Shown: positions 29,801-44,800 of the stretch, in pieces
Numbering within the stretch: the stretch's first letter is position 1
How the letters are laid out: every line of letters starts with the position of its first letter
DNA from: Colius striatus
Lineage: Eukaryota; Chordata; Aves; Coliiformes; Coliidae
DNA: 64,000 bases
Reading direction: 5' to 3'
Assembly (NCBI RefSeq): GCF_028858725.1
Contig: NC_084761.1
Location: 92,529,971-92,593,970 of the forward strand
Made by a program: the position numbers and the translations under genes
The notes under the pieces: model-generated
The model's input: the letters and a program-made list of their open reading frames with translations, nothing else
Database searches by the model: none
Told to the model about the DNA's origin: nothing

Positions 29801-32800
29801 GGCTAAAATAACACAACCAACCAACCAACCAAACCTTAAATGCAAACCAATCAATCTACCAACAACCCAGAGGCCCAAACCAACCAAACAAAAGACCATT
29901 TTAAAAGGCTGATGTAAATATTATAAGACAAATATAAAAATAGTGAGGCACGGGAAAAAAATAAAGGAACAAACAGCAGTGGAGAGAGGTATTTAGTAAC
30001 ATCTGGTATACATATGGCTTTAGAATCCTGTGAGGTTTTGTCCAATAAATTAAGTGCTACGGCTTGTTCAGTATCTCCCCAGCCAGATGGGCTGGACCTC
30101 TGTGTGACATCTCAGCTTAACAATAGCATTCAATAATGGAACATTGCCATGTCAACACTAGTTTGGGACTAACACACACATCCTGTGGGCCAGAGGTGAG
30201 AAACCTCTAACAACACTGAGCTGACACTGTAATAAAAATAAAGTCTAGCTTCAAGCAATGGCAATTTCACAGGGGAAAAAACCCCACCACAATATTTTTC
30301 AGTGCAAGTGGTTTTTATACCAGAGTACTAACTTCTAGTTTGAAATTAGTCCCTCAAGAACACTTACAGTTTAATTTGTTGGGTTTAGTTTGCTGTAACT
30401 AAATTATGAACTTTCTTTTTTAGCACAACATACTCAGCCCTGGCCTGGCCTCATTGTCACAGCCCAACCATGTCCATGCTATAGGCTGGATGCTGGTTGA
30501 GGGCATTTCACTCCACCTGGACAAGGATGGGAGCTGCCTGCAAACAGAACTTGGGCACATGGAGACCCCAAAAGGTGTTCAGGAAGTGCTGCAGTGATGT
30601 GGTGCTGGTAATTGCCAAACACAGACACCCTGAAATGCCTGGAAAGGAAACTGGGTGGGTTAGTTGTATTTTTAAATGCACATTCATTTGACATGGACCT
30701 TTTTGGATAATAGATCAACAACTAACTTTGTTAGGCTCTGAAGGGATTTTGTGGAAGGTTTAGCAGCCTCATTAATAATAAATATGACTGTGAAAGTGGT
30801 GAAATACTGAGTCAGTCAGAGCTAAGAAAACAAACTGCTTAAAGGGAGTGTACTGCAAGTTATCAGAATGATAAAGTCTATGAATAAGCTTAATTAGAAT
30901 GCAGCCTACTCACCTAGAATAAATAACTTAAAATAGAAAATTAAGACCTTCTGGAGGAAGGCAGATTAAATAAAACCTTTGAAAACAAATCTGTCCCCTC
31001 CAATTATACACTGTCTTCGCTGGATAGATCCCATCTCTCCCATTCTCCTTTGCAGTCCATCAACTTCCAGGAGCTTCCTGGCTGCAGTTCTCCCAGTGGT
31101 CTACTAAAATCTACCTTCTTTCCATCACTAATGAGGTTTAGTTATAGTATTGCAAAAATCTATTATTCCCCTTGGAAGGCTTCCTGCCTTTGTGATCTAT
31201 GCTAGGTGATCCTGCTCTGGCAGGGGGGTTGCACTGGATGATCTTTCAAGGTCCCTTCCAACACTTAAGATTCTGTGATTCTGTGTACTCATTGCTTGCT
31301 GTCTTTCTCTTTGCCTGAATTCCTTACATAGCAATCCAGAGCTTTACCCTGGCTAAAAATGTCCAGATAATTTTGGAGAGGTATGATCCTTGCTCACTTG
31401 CAAGCAGTAGCCAGGATGCAAGGAGAAGGCCATTAGTTTTCTTGCCCATCCACATTGTTTAAAAACAAAATCCAGAGTATTGCACAGGAAGATGTAAACA
31501 ATTAAATAGCAGAGGTCTGCTTGCTCCCTTCCTCAAGCCCATCATGCCTATTAGAACATCTAGTCTAGTTATCATGCCAATAAAGTCCAAGCTGAGGGCT
31601 CTCTTAGTTTATTTTGCCTGATGCACAGCATAACAAGGCCAAGAATTCTCCTTTTAAAACATAACTAGTGATACAGAAAATACTAAATATGATAAGACTT
31701 GAAGAGATAAACAAGTACCTGCTTTGTGACAAAACCCCCACCCTGCCAGTCTTTGTGGTAACACGGTGATCCAAGCAATATTGTAATTACATTACATTAC
31801 ATAAATCACAACTGTTATGGACCTGCACAGGAACAGACTGTAGAGAATTTCCCAGGAAATAGGTTTAATTGTCCTTAATAAACAAGTTCCTTAAGGTAAA
31901 GGCTACAATTCATCTGTCTGAGAAAGGAACATTATGATAAGTATTGGAAATAAAGAACAAACACAGTGTTAACCTTATGCTGTGTACACATGCATCCATG
32001 TTTACCACATAAACAAGAATCACCGCAAATGATCTGCAAATTAAAATCAATGGGAATTTAAATGAGAGAATGTGGTTAGGAGCAAAACAGAAATAGAATC
32101 CAGTTCTGTGGATCTCAACCTGTGCCTTCAGCAACAAAAACATCATCTCTCCTCTTCCATACAGCCTGTCATAGTTGTCATCCAGCTGTATACTGATAGC
32201 CCTCCAACTTGTATCTCTATATCTCTGTATAGATACAATATATTGTAGATTAAATATCTAGATACAATGTTGATACAATATAGAATCACAGAATCATTTT
32301 GGTTGGAAAAGATCTTTAAGATCACCAAGTCTAACTGCTCACCTCACACTGCCAGGCCCATCACTAACCCATGTCCCTTAGCACCTTAGCTACATGGCTG
32401 TACAGTATCTCTAGGGATGGGGACTCCACCACCTCCTGTGGCAGCCTGGGACAATATCTAAGAACCCTCTCAGGGAACAAGTTCTTCCTAATGTCCAGCC
32501 TGAACCTCCCCTGGTGCAACTTGAAGCCATTTCCTCTTGTCCTATCACTTATTACCTGGGAGAAGAGACTGACTCCCACCTCATTACAGCCTCCTGTCAG
32601 GTAGTTGTGGAGAGTGATCATGTCTCCCCTCAGTCTCCTCTTCCCCAGCTCCCTCAGCTGCTCCTCATCAGACTCATTCTCAACATTTACTGTTTAGATT
32701 GTTTGTAGATATTGTACATTTAAAGCTTATCTCCCACCTCTGTCTAATAGAATATTTTGGGGTTTTTACATTTTTTTTACTGAGATACTATTCAGACACA

Positions 32801-35800
32801 GACCTGGCTGAGCCACTTGCTTCTCTAACCGCATCTTTTCTTCTCTGGCTCTGTCCTCTGCGCTCACAGGAATCCCAGATTCATCCCGAGGAATTATCTT
32901 TCCATGGAAAGGGCACTTGAGAAAGAAAGAAAGGGAGAAAAAAATAATCTCAAAACTTCACAATGAAAAGAAAATGTTTACATGTTATTCAATACAGCTT
33001 AAAGCCAGACACAAAGATCAAGCAATGAAACTGCATTTGATTCCCAGTTCCCCTTAAAAAACATCAGGATCCCACAAACATCATGTGTTTAATTAAGCCA
33101 AAATCACAAAGAAATATGCTCTTTGTGATATAAATACTAATTTCAAGAGGCAAGGCAGCACAGCCCGTCAAGTCTGGAACAAGAGCAACAAAGCTGTGTC
33201 ATATGCTATTGTTTATGCTAGATCTCTATCCTGTAACAATCCCATTTAAGGTATTTGAGTGCATTCAGATGCTTCTATCTCACATAATACAGGAATAATA
33301 GGGATATGAGAAAAAAGTGCTTAAGCAAAGTATTTCTGATCAACAGCCTAATAATTTGAGGCTTTGTAAGATTTAGCTTTCATGAAACCTCATTTGTAGG
33401 TAAAATCTCTTTACGCCTCAAACACTCATTTTCTAAAAACAGTTTATATCAAATGTGCCTGTAAATGAGGAAAACTTTTCAGCACTAAACTAACTGTCTC
33501 TGCTTTACTCTCAGGTACTTATATATCAAAGTAATAAATAAAATATAAATATCTATGAGAAACATCAAAAATATTCAGCAGTGCCTTAAATGTTTACAGC
33601 CTCCTTACCAAAAGGATCCTTCCCATCTGAAATCTAGATTTATAGGAAACTTCCCCAGACACAATTTTCTTTCACTCCCTTGAGCTATATTCAGAATGTG
33701 AGATAAACTTTTCTGAACACATTTTAACAAGATCTTCTCCATACAGCACATTCCATAGAATGGTAGGGGTTGGAAGGGACCTTTAGAGATCATCTAGTCC
33801 AACCCCCCTGCAGAAGCAGGTTCACCTAGATCAAGTTGCATAGGAACATGTCCAGGTGGGTCTTGAAGACCTCCAAGGAAGAAGACTCCACACCCTCCCT
33901 GGGCAGCCTGTGCCACTGCTCCGTCACCCTCACAGTGAAATAGTTTTTTCTTATGTTTAAATGGAACTGTTTGTGTTTCAGCTTCATCCCATTACCCCTT
34001 GTCCTGTTGCTACATGCCATAGAATAAAAGGGATGATCCAATCTCTTGACATCCATATTCTGGGAGTTGTGTAACTTGGTGCCCACCTTAATCCGATCTT
34101 GTCTTTCACACAGGCTTCCATCAGGCATTGGAGCTCGACATTTATGTTTCACTGGTTCAAACTTGCCAGCAAATGTTATGTATCTAGTTTTTAACATTTC
34201 AGTTATTTCTTTATTTTCCACCTCTTCCTCTACTTCACTGGGTGCCCAAAATCGATGCTCAGAAGTAAATCTGGGAAAAAAACAGATTAAAATTATTCTC
34301 AGACAGTCTTGTAAGAAAGCTCAAAAAAATGCCAGTGTCATGCTGTGGTAAACATACACATAAAAGGAAGGGAAGCTTTACCAGTTAATTAGAAGAGCCT
34401 GGGAATCTACTGTTCTTTCTTATGACTCCTATATGATGATGTTTTTAAAATATCACCAAAGTCTGTCTAATACTGATTTCTTGTTCAACCTGTTAACCTG
34501 TTGAATGCTAACCTAAGCATCAGTTCTAGTTCATGATCTGACATTCAGAGTCAATTATTCGATATTCAGTTTCAGCAAATAACTTTGTAATTCTGTAGTT
34601 AACAGTCTTATTAACAAAACACTTCTACAATTCAGCACAGAAGACAGACCAGGGAGAATCACACAGAATCACAGGGGTTGGAAGGGACCTTGAAAGATCA
34701 TCCAATGCAATCCCCCTGCCAGAGCAGGACCACCTAGAGGAGGTCACACAGGAACTCATCCAGACAGGGTTTGAATGTCCCCAGAGAAGGAGACTCCACA
34801 GCCCATCTGGGCAGCCTGTTCCAGTGCTCCCTCACTTGAACAGGGAAGAAATTCTTCCTTGTATTTCTTTGGAACTTCTTGTGTTCCAGCTTATACCCAT
34901 TGCCCCTTGTCCTGTCATCAGACATCACTGAGAGCAATATATAGTAAACAAAAGAATGAAATAACTATCTTCTTTGCTTAGTTTTAATACGACCTTGAAT
35001 AGAAGGCCGACTGCTAGCTCCGCATTACTAACCTTACAGACCCAAGGAGAGGAAAGCATTCCTAAACAGACACCATATAGGATTTCTATATGCAAGGGAG
35101 CTTTATGGAATCTCTTAGTAAAATTTTAACAACGATCTGAACTCACCCTCCCTCTCTAAATTATCAAATTACAGTTACATGAGAACAAAAAAGCATTTCA
35201 AAGTTGTGTATGCCAACCTTTCACATTAGGAAAAAGACCTATTTGATAGTTTTTCTGCACCTCTGCAATGTTGCCCAACTTCCTCCTAGTCTGCACTCAA
35301 CAAATCTCAAGGACAATGAAATGATGTTTTACTCTATATAACATTGATCAGTATTTGGGAACTAGACTTAAAATAGCCTGATTTCTAGGCAGACATTCAT
35401 AAATATCATTGTTTATTACAAGCACATAGCTTGGGGGTTGGACTAGATGATCTCTAAAGGTCCTTTCCAACTTCTACCTTTCTATGATTCTTTTTTTCTC
35501 AGCATGATTTACAAGCAGGTGAGAAAAGAAGGAAGCAGTGCTGATTCCCAAAGTTTTCTCATTTCCTGCTGTTGTAATTTAAGCAACATTTTAAAAAGGC
35601 AGAATGTGAAATCTCTGGAAAAATGACCTATATGTACAAGTGAAACCTTTTTGTAAGAAGGATCAGAAAGTGAACAGATAATAAACTAGGAGATCAACAC
35701 CCCTCTCACACTCATTGAAAGAATGTTACTGATGTAGCCAAATAACAGAGATTTTGATGGAAATTACAAAGCTATACACTAGGAGGAATAAAAGACAATC

Positions 35801-38800
35801 AATGGTTATCTAGACATGGACATTGCTTGGACATGTTCCTGTGCGACCTGATCTAGGTGAACCTGCTTCTGCAGGGGGGTTGGACTAGATGATCTCTAAA
35901 GGTCCCTTCCAACCCCTACCATTCTATGATTCTACGAAATTTAGAAGAAAGTCCAGCTCACAGATAAATATTGCATGTTTTCAACAAATGTATATCAACC
36001 TCATTCCTAGGCTGATGGGAAGCTTATAAAAAACATGAATAAACAGAACTTCTAAAACTGGTATGATGCACATAGAGCCCTGCAGCAAGTGCTAAATGAG
36101 TTTTTTTCTATTGTATCTAGCAACAGGACAAGGGGTAATGGGATGAAGCTGGAGCACAAAAAGTTCCATTTAAACATAAGACAAAACTATTTCCCTGGTG
36201 AGGTGAGGGAGCCCTGGCACAGGCTGCCCAGAGGGGTTGTGGAGTCTCCTTCCTTGGAGGTCTTCAAGACCCATCTGGACACATTCCTGTGTGACCTGAT
36301 CTAGGTGGACCTGTTTGAGCAAGGGTGTTGGACTAGATGATCTCTAAAGGTCTCTTCCAACCCCTACCATTCTATGATTCTGTGAGCTCATTTAAATACC
36401 CTAGTCACAGTCATAAAAAAATGCTGTGCTAGCTAATTTACCCTGATCCTAAGTGTAAGCTAGTTTAATTCGAGGAGGAGGGTAGATGAGCTTGGAAGGC
36501 CCATGCTATCCAAAATAGTTGGTAAAGCTGGCATAGCAGCCTCTACACAGCACAACATTGTGTAGGACACACCTCCATCCCCCAGAAGTACTACCCTCAG
36601 CTTTACAAAGTCATTTTAAGAGCCCTTAAGCAGCTTAATGAGTTGTGTGAGTGAAGGCAGAAGTAGGAAAAACAGTTCAGCTCAAACTTTTTGTAAAGCT
36701 CAGAGTGACTGTCACCTTTTAGAGGAGGTGGCAGTTCATTATTTACCGGCTAAACAACACTTCTTTACAAAATCACCTTGCTGACTGCCACATTCTCACC
36801 ATCGAAATCTTAATTGCAGCATTTGCAGTAAGTTAGGTAAGTGTAGTTTAAATAAGTGAAGGGGAAGGACTTTTCCACTTCAGATTGTAAGAATTCCGTA
36901 TGTGTTGACTGGTTTGGGGGTTTGCTTTTTTTTCTAGGCACCTTATAGAGACAGGATGGGTGCATATAGAAAAGTTAAATGAGTTGGCTTTAATTTTTCA
37001 ATAAATATATTTTACACCCAGGGGTCAATGGTATTGTGTGTGCAGAGTTACTTAAATTATCTTTAGCTAGATTGGCATATCTGTAGTTATAGACTATAAG
37101 GTTCAGAAGTGTGCCCTCTATTTTATTGGAAAGCATAAAAATAAAACAGTACAGCATAAGGCAGACAGGCAGTGAAATATGCTTCCGATTTCACTTATGA
37201 CTTGAATAACTCATTTGCAATGTAAAGTAAAGCCTTACTACCTCTTTGGCCTTATCACAGACAAATGCTTCTTAAAGCCCTGCTGAAAATCTTAACCATT
37301 TTATAGGCTTGGAAGAGCTTACACTACATGAGACAGAACCCAAAGCCTGGGAGTGACTGTGTTAAAGAACTATTATGCATCAAATTTCACTGGCTTTCAA
37401 GAAATTTAAAGATATTCAGCATTTTATGCAATCAAGCACAGGGGCAAAGCTTTCCTCTTGTTCCTTTCTACAAATCCTGTCTTAACACTGTGATTATGGG
37501 TTGGTTTGTTTTGTTGTGAAACACACTAAGTTGAAGTATTACTGCTGAGAATATGAAAGTCTGATTTGCAACCTAGCCAGTCAATGACTTTTGCCTTTTT
37601 CAAGGCAGGTATGGTACACAGAATCATAGAATGCTGATACTAAAGTTCTGGTGGACTTAAATAAAACTTACAGAGGGAGGACTTTGCATCCCAACTTTCC
37701 TATAACAATGCTACTCCTACAAAGGGGATTTGGAAACTGATTGCTAGAAACAACTTCTGATGTAGACCTATAATCTCTTGTCCCTGGCATTGCTAAAGCT
37801 TTCCCTAAGTCACCTATGCTTTGTGTCCAAGAAACACAAAATCTTCCCAGACTAGGAAGTGAGAGCTCCAAATTCAAATCCTGTAACCACAACCTATTTC
37901 TTGTGAGACTGAACAAGCATATCAATTTCCTCAGTTACCACTCTGTAAAGTCAGGAAAAATACTCCAAGACCTGCCCAGACTTTCTCCTACTTTGCCTTC
38001 TATTTATTTAGACTGTAAAGTCTACATCAGAGGGAATGTCTACCATGCACCTGCAGAGCACTTTGCATAATGAGGTTCCAATTTAAATTGGAGTAAGTGA
38101 TGCCATGCTGAAAATAATACACATACATGAAAAGAGCAGGGGGAAAAAAAGTGCTTTGAAGCATCAAAGGATATTTAATTAGCACCACATCTTCTCAAAA
38201 CAAATAACATTTAAAGGTAGAATTTCTGACTTTGTTTATGGATCCTGCAACACAAGGGAAAGAAGAAAAGTAATTATGAAAAGAAATAGTAGTCACCTCA
38301 CTCCATGACCTCTGAGTACAAGTAAATCTATATATTTGTCTAATTTGTCTTAAAAGAAAAAGAGTATTACTTGAGAATCTTCCCAGCACTTGGCTGATCC
38401 TGTCCCCAGTAGTGAAGATCTAATCCAAAAGGCATGAGGGGAGCTTTAGCTCTTTCTTCTTCTAGTTTTCTTCTCTTACTGTCGGGCTCTTCTGAGGCTG
38501 CTGGCTCAGTGGTTGCAGACTCACTGCAGAAAATAGATGACAAGTCAATACAGAACAGCAATGACCACAACAACTTTTTCCCTGTTTTCATTGGATTTTC
38601 ACACCAATGTTAATATTGGTTTAGATCTAAGACTACAAGTACCTTTACAGGGTTGTCAAATAATACAGACCACAACATCACACTCTCTGCTTATGACTTT
38701 AACTGCACAAACAGCTAGAGATGGATGAAACTACTTTCTAATTTAGTATTAGGATAATTAGGATATGTTCTGTTTAGTGGCAAATAAAAAATTACCCCAA

Positions 38801-41800
38801 TTCCAATAAGCAGGGATTTCTTTTTTTGTTAGAAGGAAACACAGTATTTTCATAGAGTCCATTTATACTACATAAAACCTAAATCAAGTCAGTAGTAAAA
38901 GATTCCTTAAAAAGATCCTGGTGCAATCACTAAGAAAATCCCAAACATCAAGCAGTGAATGTATATCTCAGTGAAACCACTGTAACTCCAAAATGAAACC
39001 AAGGCAGCCTTAGCTGCTTGCCTGGCTCACTTGTGCTTTTCTGTGGGCCTTTGTGACTAATAAATACAAGTAAGAGCAAGAGGGTTTCACAAGAATTAAA
39101 ACAAAGGTAACCTGGCACGTGGAGATGGTAACTTTGGTAGTTTGTCTCTAATAAGTTTCAGTGTGGCAGCTGCACAGGTTGGATCAAGTTCGTCTTCATT
39201 CCCCTTCAGATGAGTGTGAGAGGTCAGCGGAGATGGTCTTACCGGTGCCTTTCCTACTGGTGCTTTGGGAGGTGATTGGGGTTCCAGCCCTACCAAAAAA
39301 TAAACCAATTGATGTTTAGGAGCAATTCACTTCTTCATCCTCAGCCATTCACAGTGGGGCCAAAAAGCTCAGGATGCTGATTATATGTCATATGGTTTCC
39401 ACTTTGCATTAGACATCAATCCAACTCACAGACAAAGCCATATTTCTGCCTGTGAAAGTCTTATTTTGGAACAGAAACACACGGAGTAAGTACCTGCAGC
39501 AAACCAACCTTCAAATTTGTATGACGTGGTGTGACAACAAAGAATGATGTTACTTCACCTTGAAAGAAGGATTTTAACACCACATATTTGCCTAAACTGC
39601 AATACTGTAGTTTTGTATGTGAGTTTCTGGTGTCACATCCATTGCTGGTATGTCAGTTCTGTACTTGAGGTAAAAGAGAAGGAAGGAACTATTAGCACAC
39701 CTGTTTAACACCTAGAGTTACAAAACACATCTAAGAGTAGTAGAAACCAATCCTCCTGTGTGTCAAGGTTAATTCTCTTTAGTGTGTCAGTAAAAAGTCC
39801 TGGTAAAGTTCCTACAGCCTGGCAAAGAGAAACCATTTCTGGGTGAAGGATTCACAGCAATACACAACTAACGTGAATGGGAACCATAACCACTCAGCAC
39901 AGCTGGGGAAGCACCTGGTGAAAAAACAGTGTGAGAGGCACATCCCTGTCCTTTGATGATTCTCAGCTACCACATCGAGCCTTCTGAGCTGAGAAGATAA
40001 AATAGCTCTTTTTTTTTTCCTTACTGATTTGTTAAGGGGCAGCACCACTGAGAATAATTGAGTTTTGTTTCATAAATATATTTGCAAATAGATTTATCTG
40101 GAGAACATTCTTCTTTCACAGGCACTAAAACACACAATTTAACAAGATAAAATATCAAAGTGCTGCCAGAAGCACTGAGCATACCCACAGAGTATGCTCA
40201 AGAGACAGCAAATGCTTGAGCCCCACCTGAGGAACAAGCCCACTTGCAAGCCAGTACCAGGCATTGATGTTCAGCACCAGCAGCTCAGTGGTGGGGCAAC
40301 TTAAATTACTTCATACAGCCAGATTACACAGTCAACACTGACTGTAATGATGCAATTAGACAGGCTGAGCAGTTAGGCAGCACACGCCTCTACCCGCCAA
40401 GTTAGAGAAGCAACTCTATTAGCTGGCAGTAGTAACAAGAACTTTCCAGCCAAGGACAGCTAAAAATGGAAAGACGTGATCCCTCACACTAATGTACCAG
40501 ATTACATTTTCCCCATCAGAAAGCCTTTATAATAAAAGAAATTATTGAAATGCAAAGCCCCACTCCCCCCAAAAAAACCTTAATCGACACTAAAACAGTC
40601 ATGGTTTCACATGACTACAATTTTAAGCAAATTCTCTCAGCCTTCTTATGGAAAGTAATCTGAGTTTATCTGTTTTAGCCATTATGCACTGTGATGCAAA
40701 GAAGGCTCACTCCTTGTTATACCCTCAGTTTAGAGGTTTGAACGAGCTGTAGAATGACATAAGTCCTCTTGCTGTTGGCATGCTCAGCAGCAGCATCACC
40801 AGCCTGACACTATTCCTCTCTTACTCAGCTGTGCCCACATCACACACTCTAATGAAAGCAATGAACATACCACAGTCATCTTCTTATCCAACTTCCCTTC
40901 CCAAAGCCAACAAGGCTGTAAAGGGTTTTTCTTTGTTAAAAAAAAAAATTATTTAAAAGACTAATTTGTGCATTGGAAAAGGGTCCCAAAATTAGCAAAA
41001 GGACCAGCAGCAACAGAAACGGTAATTAAGCATAACAGGATGGAACTAAACAGTGAAATACCTAGGCCAAATAGCAAAAGAAATGATCTCATGGCATTTA
41101 TTAGGATGAGGACTTGCCATTCAAGAGGGCTAAAGGGGCCTCCTCCAAAGTGTTTTTTAAACAGCATTTCAGGGAGCAATCTGGAATTAGTGTTATCTGG
41201 AAAGGAGGAAGGACAGAACTCACCTCACCTCCTGACATTGGCTAGAAAGGGAAAAAGCCTTCTTCAGGTGCTTTGTAGCAAAAAGAAACAGAATTAACCC
41301 AAAAGATTCCATTACAACCACACTTCAGAGTCATCAGGATTTGGTCATCAAGACTTGGAAAAGTAAACTTTCTTTTATGACAAAAGAGCTATAAACAAAC
41401 AGGCCCTTTGTCATGAACAGGAATAGCTGAGAAAAATGTGTCAGAGGCTGTACGTTTAATGTAGAATTGCCTAGACTGTACTTAGTATTTAAAATTGCCT
41501 TTTTCTCTCTTTGCTTTCTCAAAAGCATTAAAGCAACAGTTTTGAGAGTACCTAGAAGTGTGCTATTTACAAACTGTCCTGAGGTCTGAAGGTAGCAGGT
41601 ATGTGCCATCTTTTTTCTTCTTCAGAGAGAATACGTTCACTTGTATTAGCAGGAAACCTTGGTTTTATTCCACTTTTCTCCTATGATGTTTATGGAAAGC
41701 ACGATTGCTCATTCACTACCCCCAATTTGTTGGATGTGAAAAGCAGAGACAAGCAGTCAGCAACACAGAGAAAAGGCAAGAGAGATTAGGGGACAATGTG

Positions 41801-44800
41801 ACATTTAGACAGATAAAAATCACATCCAAAAGATCAATATAAGAATTCTTAAGAGTTACAAGTACAAAATATTTTCCCATTGATTTCTTATTTTAAACCA
41901 TTAACAGCAAAAAATGGCTGCAGGTAATTACAATCTGAAATCAGCAACACCACCTCTGCTGTGGTTTTTAAAGAACCTTTCTTTATAAAATTAGGTTTTG
42001 CTATCAAGATAAAGACAAGAGTCGCCATGCAGACAGCCCTAGTTGAAGAGTATCCAATGTCAGGGTTGGTTTTTTGTTTTAAGACACAGATAGGATTAAG
42101 TGCTGTTTTAAAAGTAAAATTCCTCCTGGGAATTCTGCTGTTCTGAGTTTTTCATTTAACACAAGTACAGTACTCAAGTTCAAATTGTTCCAATAGCAGC
42201 GTTTAGAAAGAATCATAAAAATGTTCAAATCCCCTTTTTTTGTTTAAATTGACCAAATGGCACCTATTTGCCTGAAGCAATAAAGTAGACCGTGTTCACA
42301 AGATAAATCGATAGAAGGAAAGAGAGAGGCTGGGGTTTCAGCTGAAGTTAGGCTGCTGAATGCTGACATTATTGATTTTAGCTAGTTCAGCTGGCCTTGT
42401 AATTAAAATGTAAATTTGAGAAAGAGATTATGTCCTGACAGAAATGGTGGGATTAGGGGGAGATAAAAGCCCCTCAGTGAAAATTCAGAGAAAGAGCAAG
42501 CACAGGTTTCCTCAGCTGTGTGGATTTAGAAGAAATCTAGCTACTTCAGGTTCACTTAACTTTAATTGAAAAAACGGAGATAGAATATAAACAAGTGCTA
42601 AGGACTTCAACTATCCTGAAAAAAAAGGTAATAATTTCTGTTTCCTGGTTGTTGAATCTTAGTCAAACTGAATGTATTTGATTTGTATCAGTACAAACAC
42701 TCTCCAAGAGTGTCAGGAAAATCTAGCAGTTCAGGTACAGTATTTGCCCACTTACCCTCTACTGTACTCACAATGAAAAACACTGCATGTATTTTACTCC
42801 AGAAGCAAAATAAGCTTTGCTGGTAAGCAAATAGAACTTTGCAAAGCTTACTTCACATGGACTTGCAAACCATTGGATTCAAATCAATGTCTGGGCCATC
42901 GCTTCCTAAAGAGCTTCAGTGTTTCAGGATCAGTTCTGCTATATTCCTCCCTGCACAAATGTGTGTGTACAAAATAAACATAGGTGATCATATGGTAGGA
43001 AGATTTCATTATCTTTGAAGGTTCTGCTACTCATAAAGTATGGAGATTGGAATCAAATCACCCCTGACAGATATCTGATCTCTATGAAGCCATCACAAAT
43101 TAAAGGAATACTCAGTTTTGTCTTTGTATTTTTTTCTTTTAATTGGGATCCTATTTTATCTCTTTCTACCTAAATCAATGAGGCTCTTTTGTCAGCATCA
43201 CTTCACCTACACAAAACTCTAAAACAAAGGAAAAAAAATATGTTATAAAACTTTAAGGGATGACACTGATTAAAACACTCTTCGTTCTGATAGAAAATTT
43301 CCTCTTTAATTTCAGATAGACACAGTTCCTTACCTTACCCTTGAATGCCACTAAAGAAATTGCTGTCTGCAGCTGTTAGAGGTGGATGCTGAAATGCCAG
43401 ATCTGGTAGCTTTAGCAAATATTCTCACAGCACACATAAGCTGTACGTGCACTCAAAGCAACTTATAACATGGGCAACAGCACATATGAATAGTGATGTC
43501 TAAATGACAGTACTTTACAAAGCTGTCAAGGGATCCTTCATAATCAGAGGTTTTAAAGAACCAAAAAAAGATGCCTCAGCACTTTTGACTGGAGCTATGC
43601 TCATCTATAGTTGTCTAAAATTTAAGATTTCTACTTTGGAAATTCAAATGAAAGAAAAAAAAAAACTTATGTCAGCAAACTAGAAGAGTTGACTAATGTT
43701 ACATAAATACTTTGTCGGGCTTGCTCGAATTACACGATGTGTTCATTCAATTCTCATTAATGAAACCCATTTATTGTTGGATTACAATTATAGTTAAGAA
43801 TCAGAATAAATCAAAGCAGCAAAAGCCTTTTTACACCTTACATTCTGATCTTTCAAACCTCTTATCATTTTGCAGCCCTTGGACATTGCATGGTTCTTAT
43901 GAGGTACACTACCATCACAAACCACTTGGAAGTATCATCAGCAGTGCTGTGCAGTGGCTATTAATTTCTAAGAAGGTTTTGCATGATCAGCTGATTAGGA
44001 TGCATCAGAAGAAATATCTACAACCAGTATTTCTGCAAGGATCTAGAAGTATATTATTGGAAGCTAATCATGCTTTTTTTCATAAATGTGAAAAGTTAAC
44101 TTCATTCTAAATATTGTATTTTAATGTTTGACTCAACTAGTCCTAGTTGTAGCTATATAGATCATGTGTTTGTCTATATTTAGATACTTTGAAAACATAC
44201 TAATATAATGAAGCAATCTCACCTGTGAACTTGTAATTAAAAACTTCTAGTGTTGACTACACTAAGAAAAATCCAGAGCACACAATACATAGTTGATGAC
44301 AGCAGCTCAGGGCTGGGATCCTAATGTTAATGCTGACTACCTGTTAGCTATCCAGTTATGGTAAATCAATGCATGCTAATCAGACCTAGCTGTTACATGA
44401 TTTAAATATTTTTTCCCCCAAGGACTTACAGTAATATTAATAGAAATCTTATTCTAAATACCAGACCTATCTAGGAAGAGAAACACAACTGAGTCAAGTT
44501 TCCAAATCTGAGAAATTCTGCCCGTCCTTCCCCCTGCAAAATCTGATTCTTTTTTCCCCCTTAAAGACGGTCAAGTGATATCCATAAGATCTTATTTAGC
44601 CCAGCTACTGTAATTCTAAGTCTCAAATTCACTTCCTGAGCTTCATATACTTCAAAGTCTGCAGGTTTGTTTATGCTGTGGTCTCTGCTGAGCTGTTTCT
44701 CTATATAAAACTGCCCTCCGTGTTCTTCACGTGCAGGAAGAATTTCCTCAGGAAGTATTTTCTCAGGTATAAAGACCAGACAAACCAAACCAGACTAAAA

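Larger units (their letters stand above)
26162..32803 (-). other. UVSSA: UVSSA intron with several CR1 copies
   Basis: The intron is 6.6 kb. It holds CR1 pieces at 26806, 28025, 31184 and 32282, an AACC repeat at 29814 and an ATTAC repeat at 31786. The remainder is unique, AT-rich and non-coding. Confidence 0.8.
34271..38370 (-). other. UVSSA: UVSSA intron with four CR1 pieces
   Basis: The intron is 4.1 kb. CR1 fragments lie at 34656, 35432, 35828 and 36100. The remaining sequence is unique and non-coding. Confidence 0.8.

Noticed and set aside
37617-37636. CAGAATCATAGAATG resembling a CR1 tail
   Set aside because: The match is only the tail repeat, with no CR1 3' UTR core beside it; too short to call.
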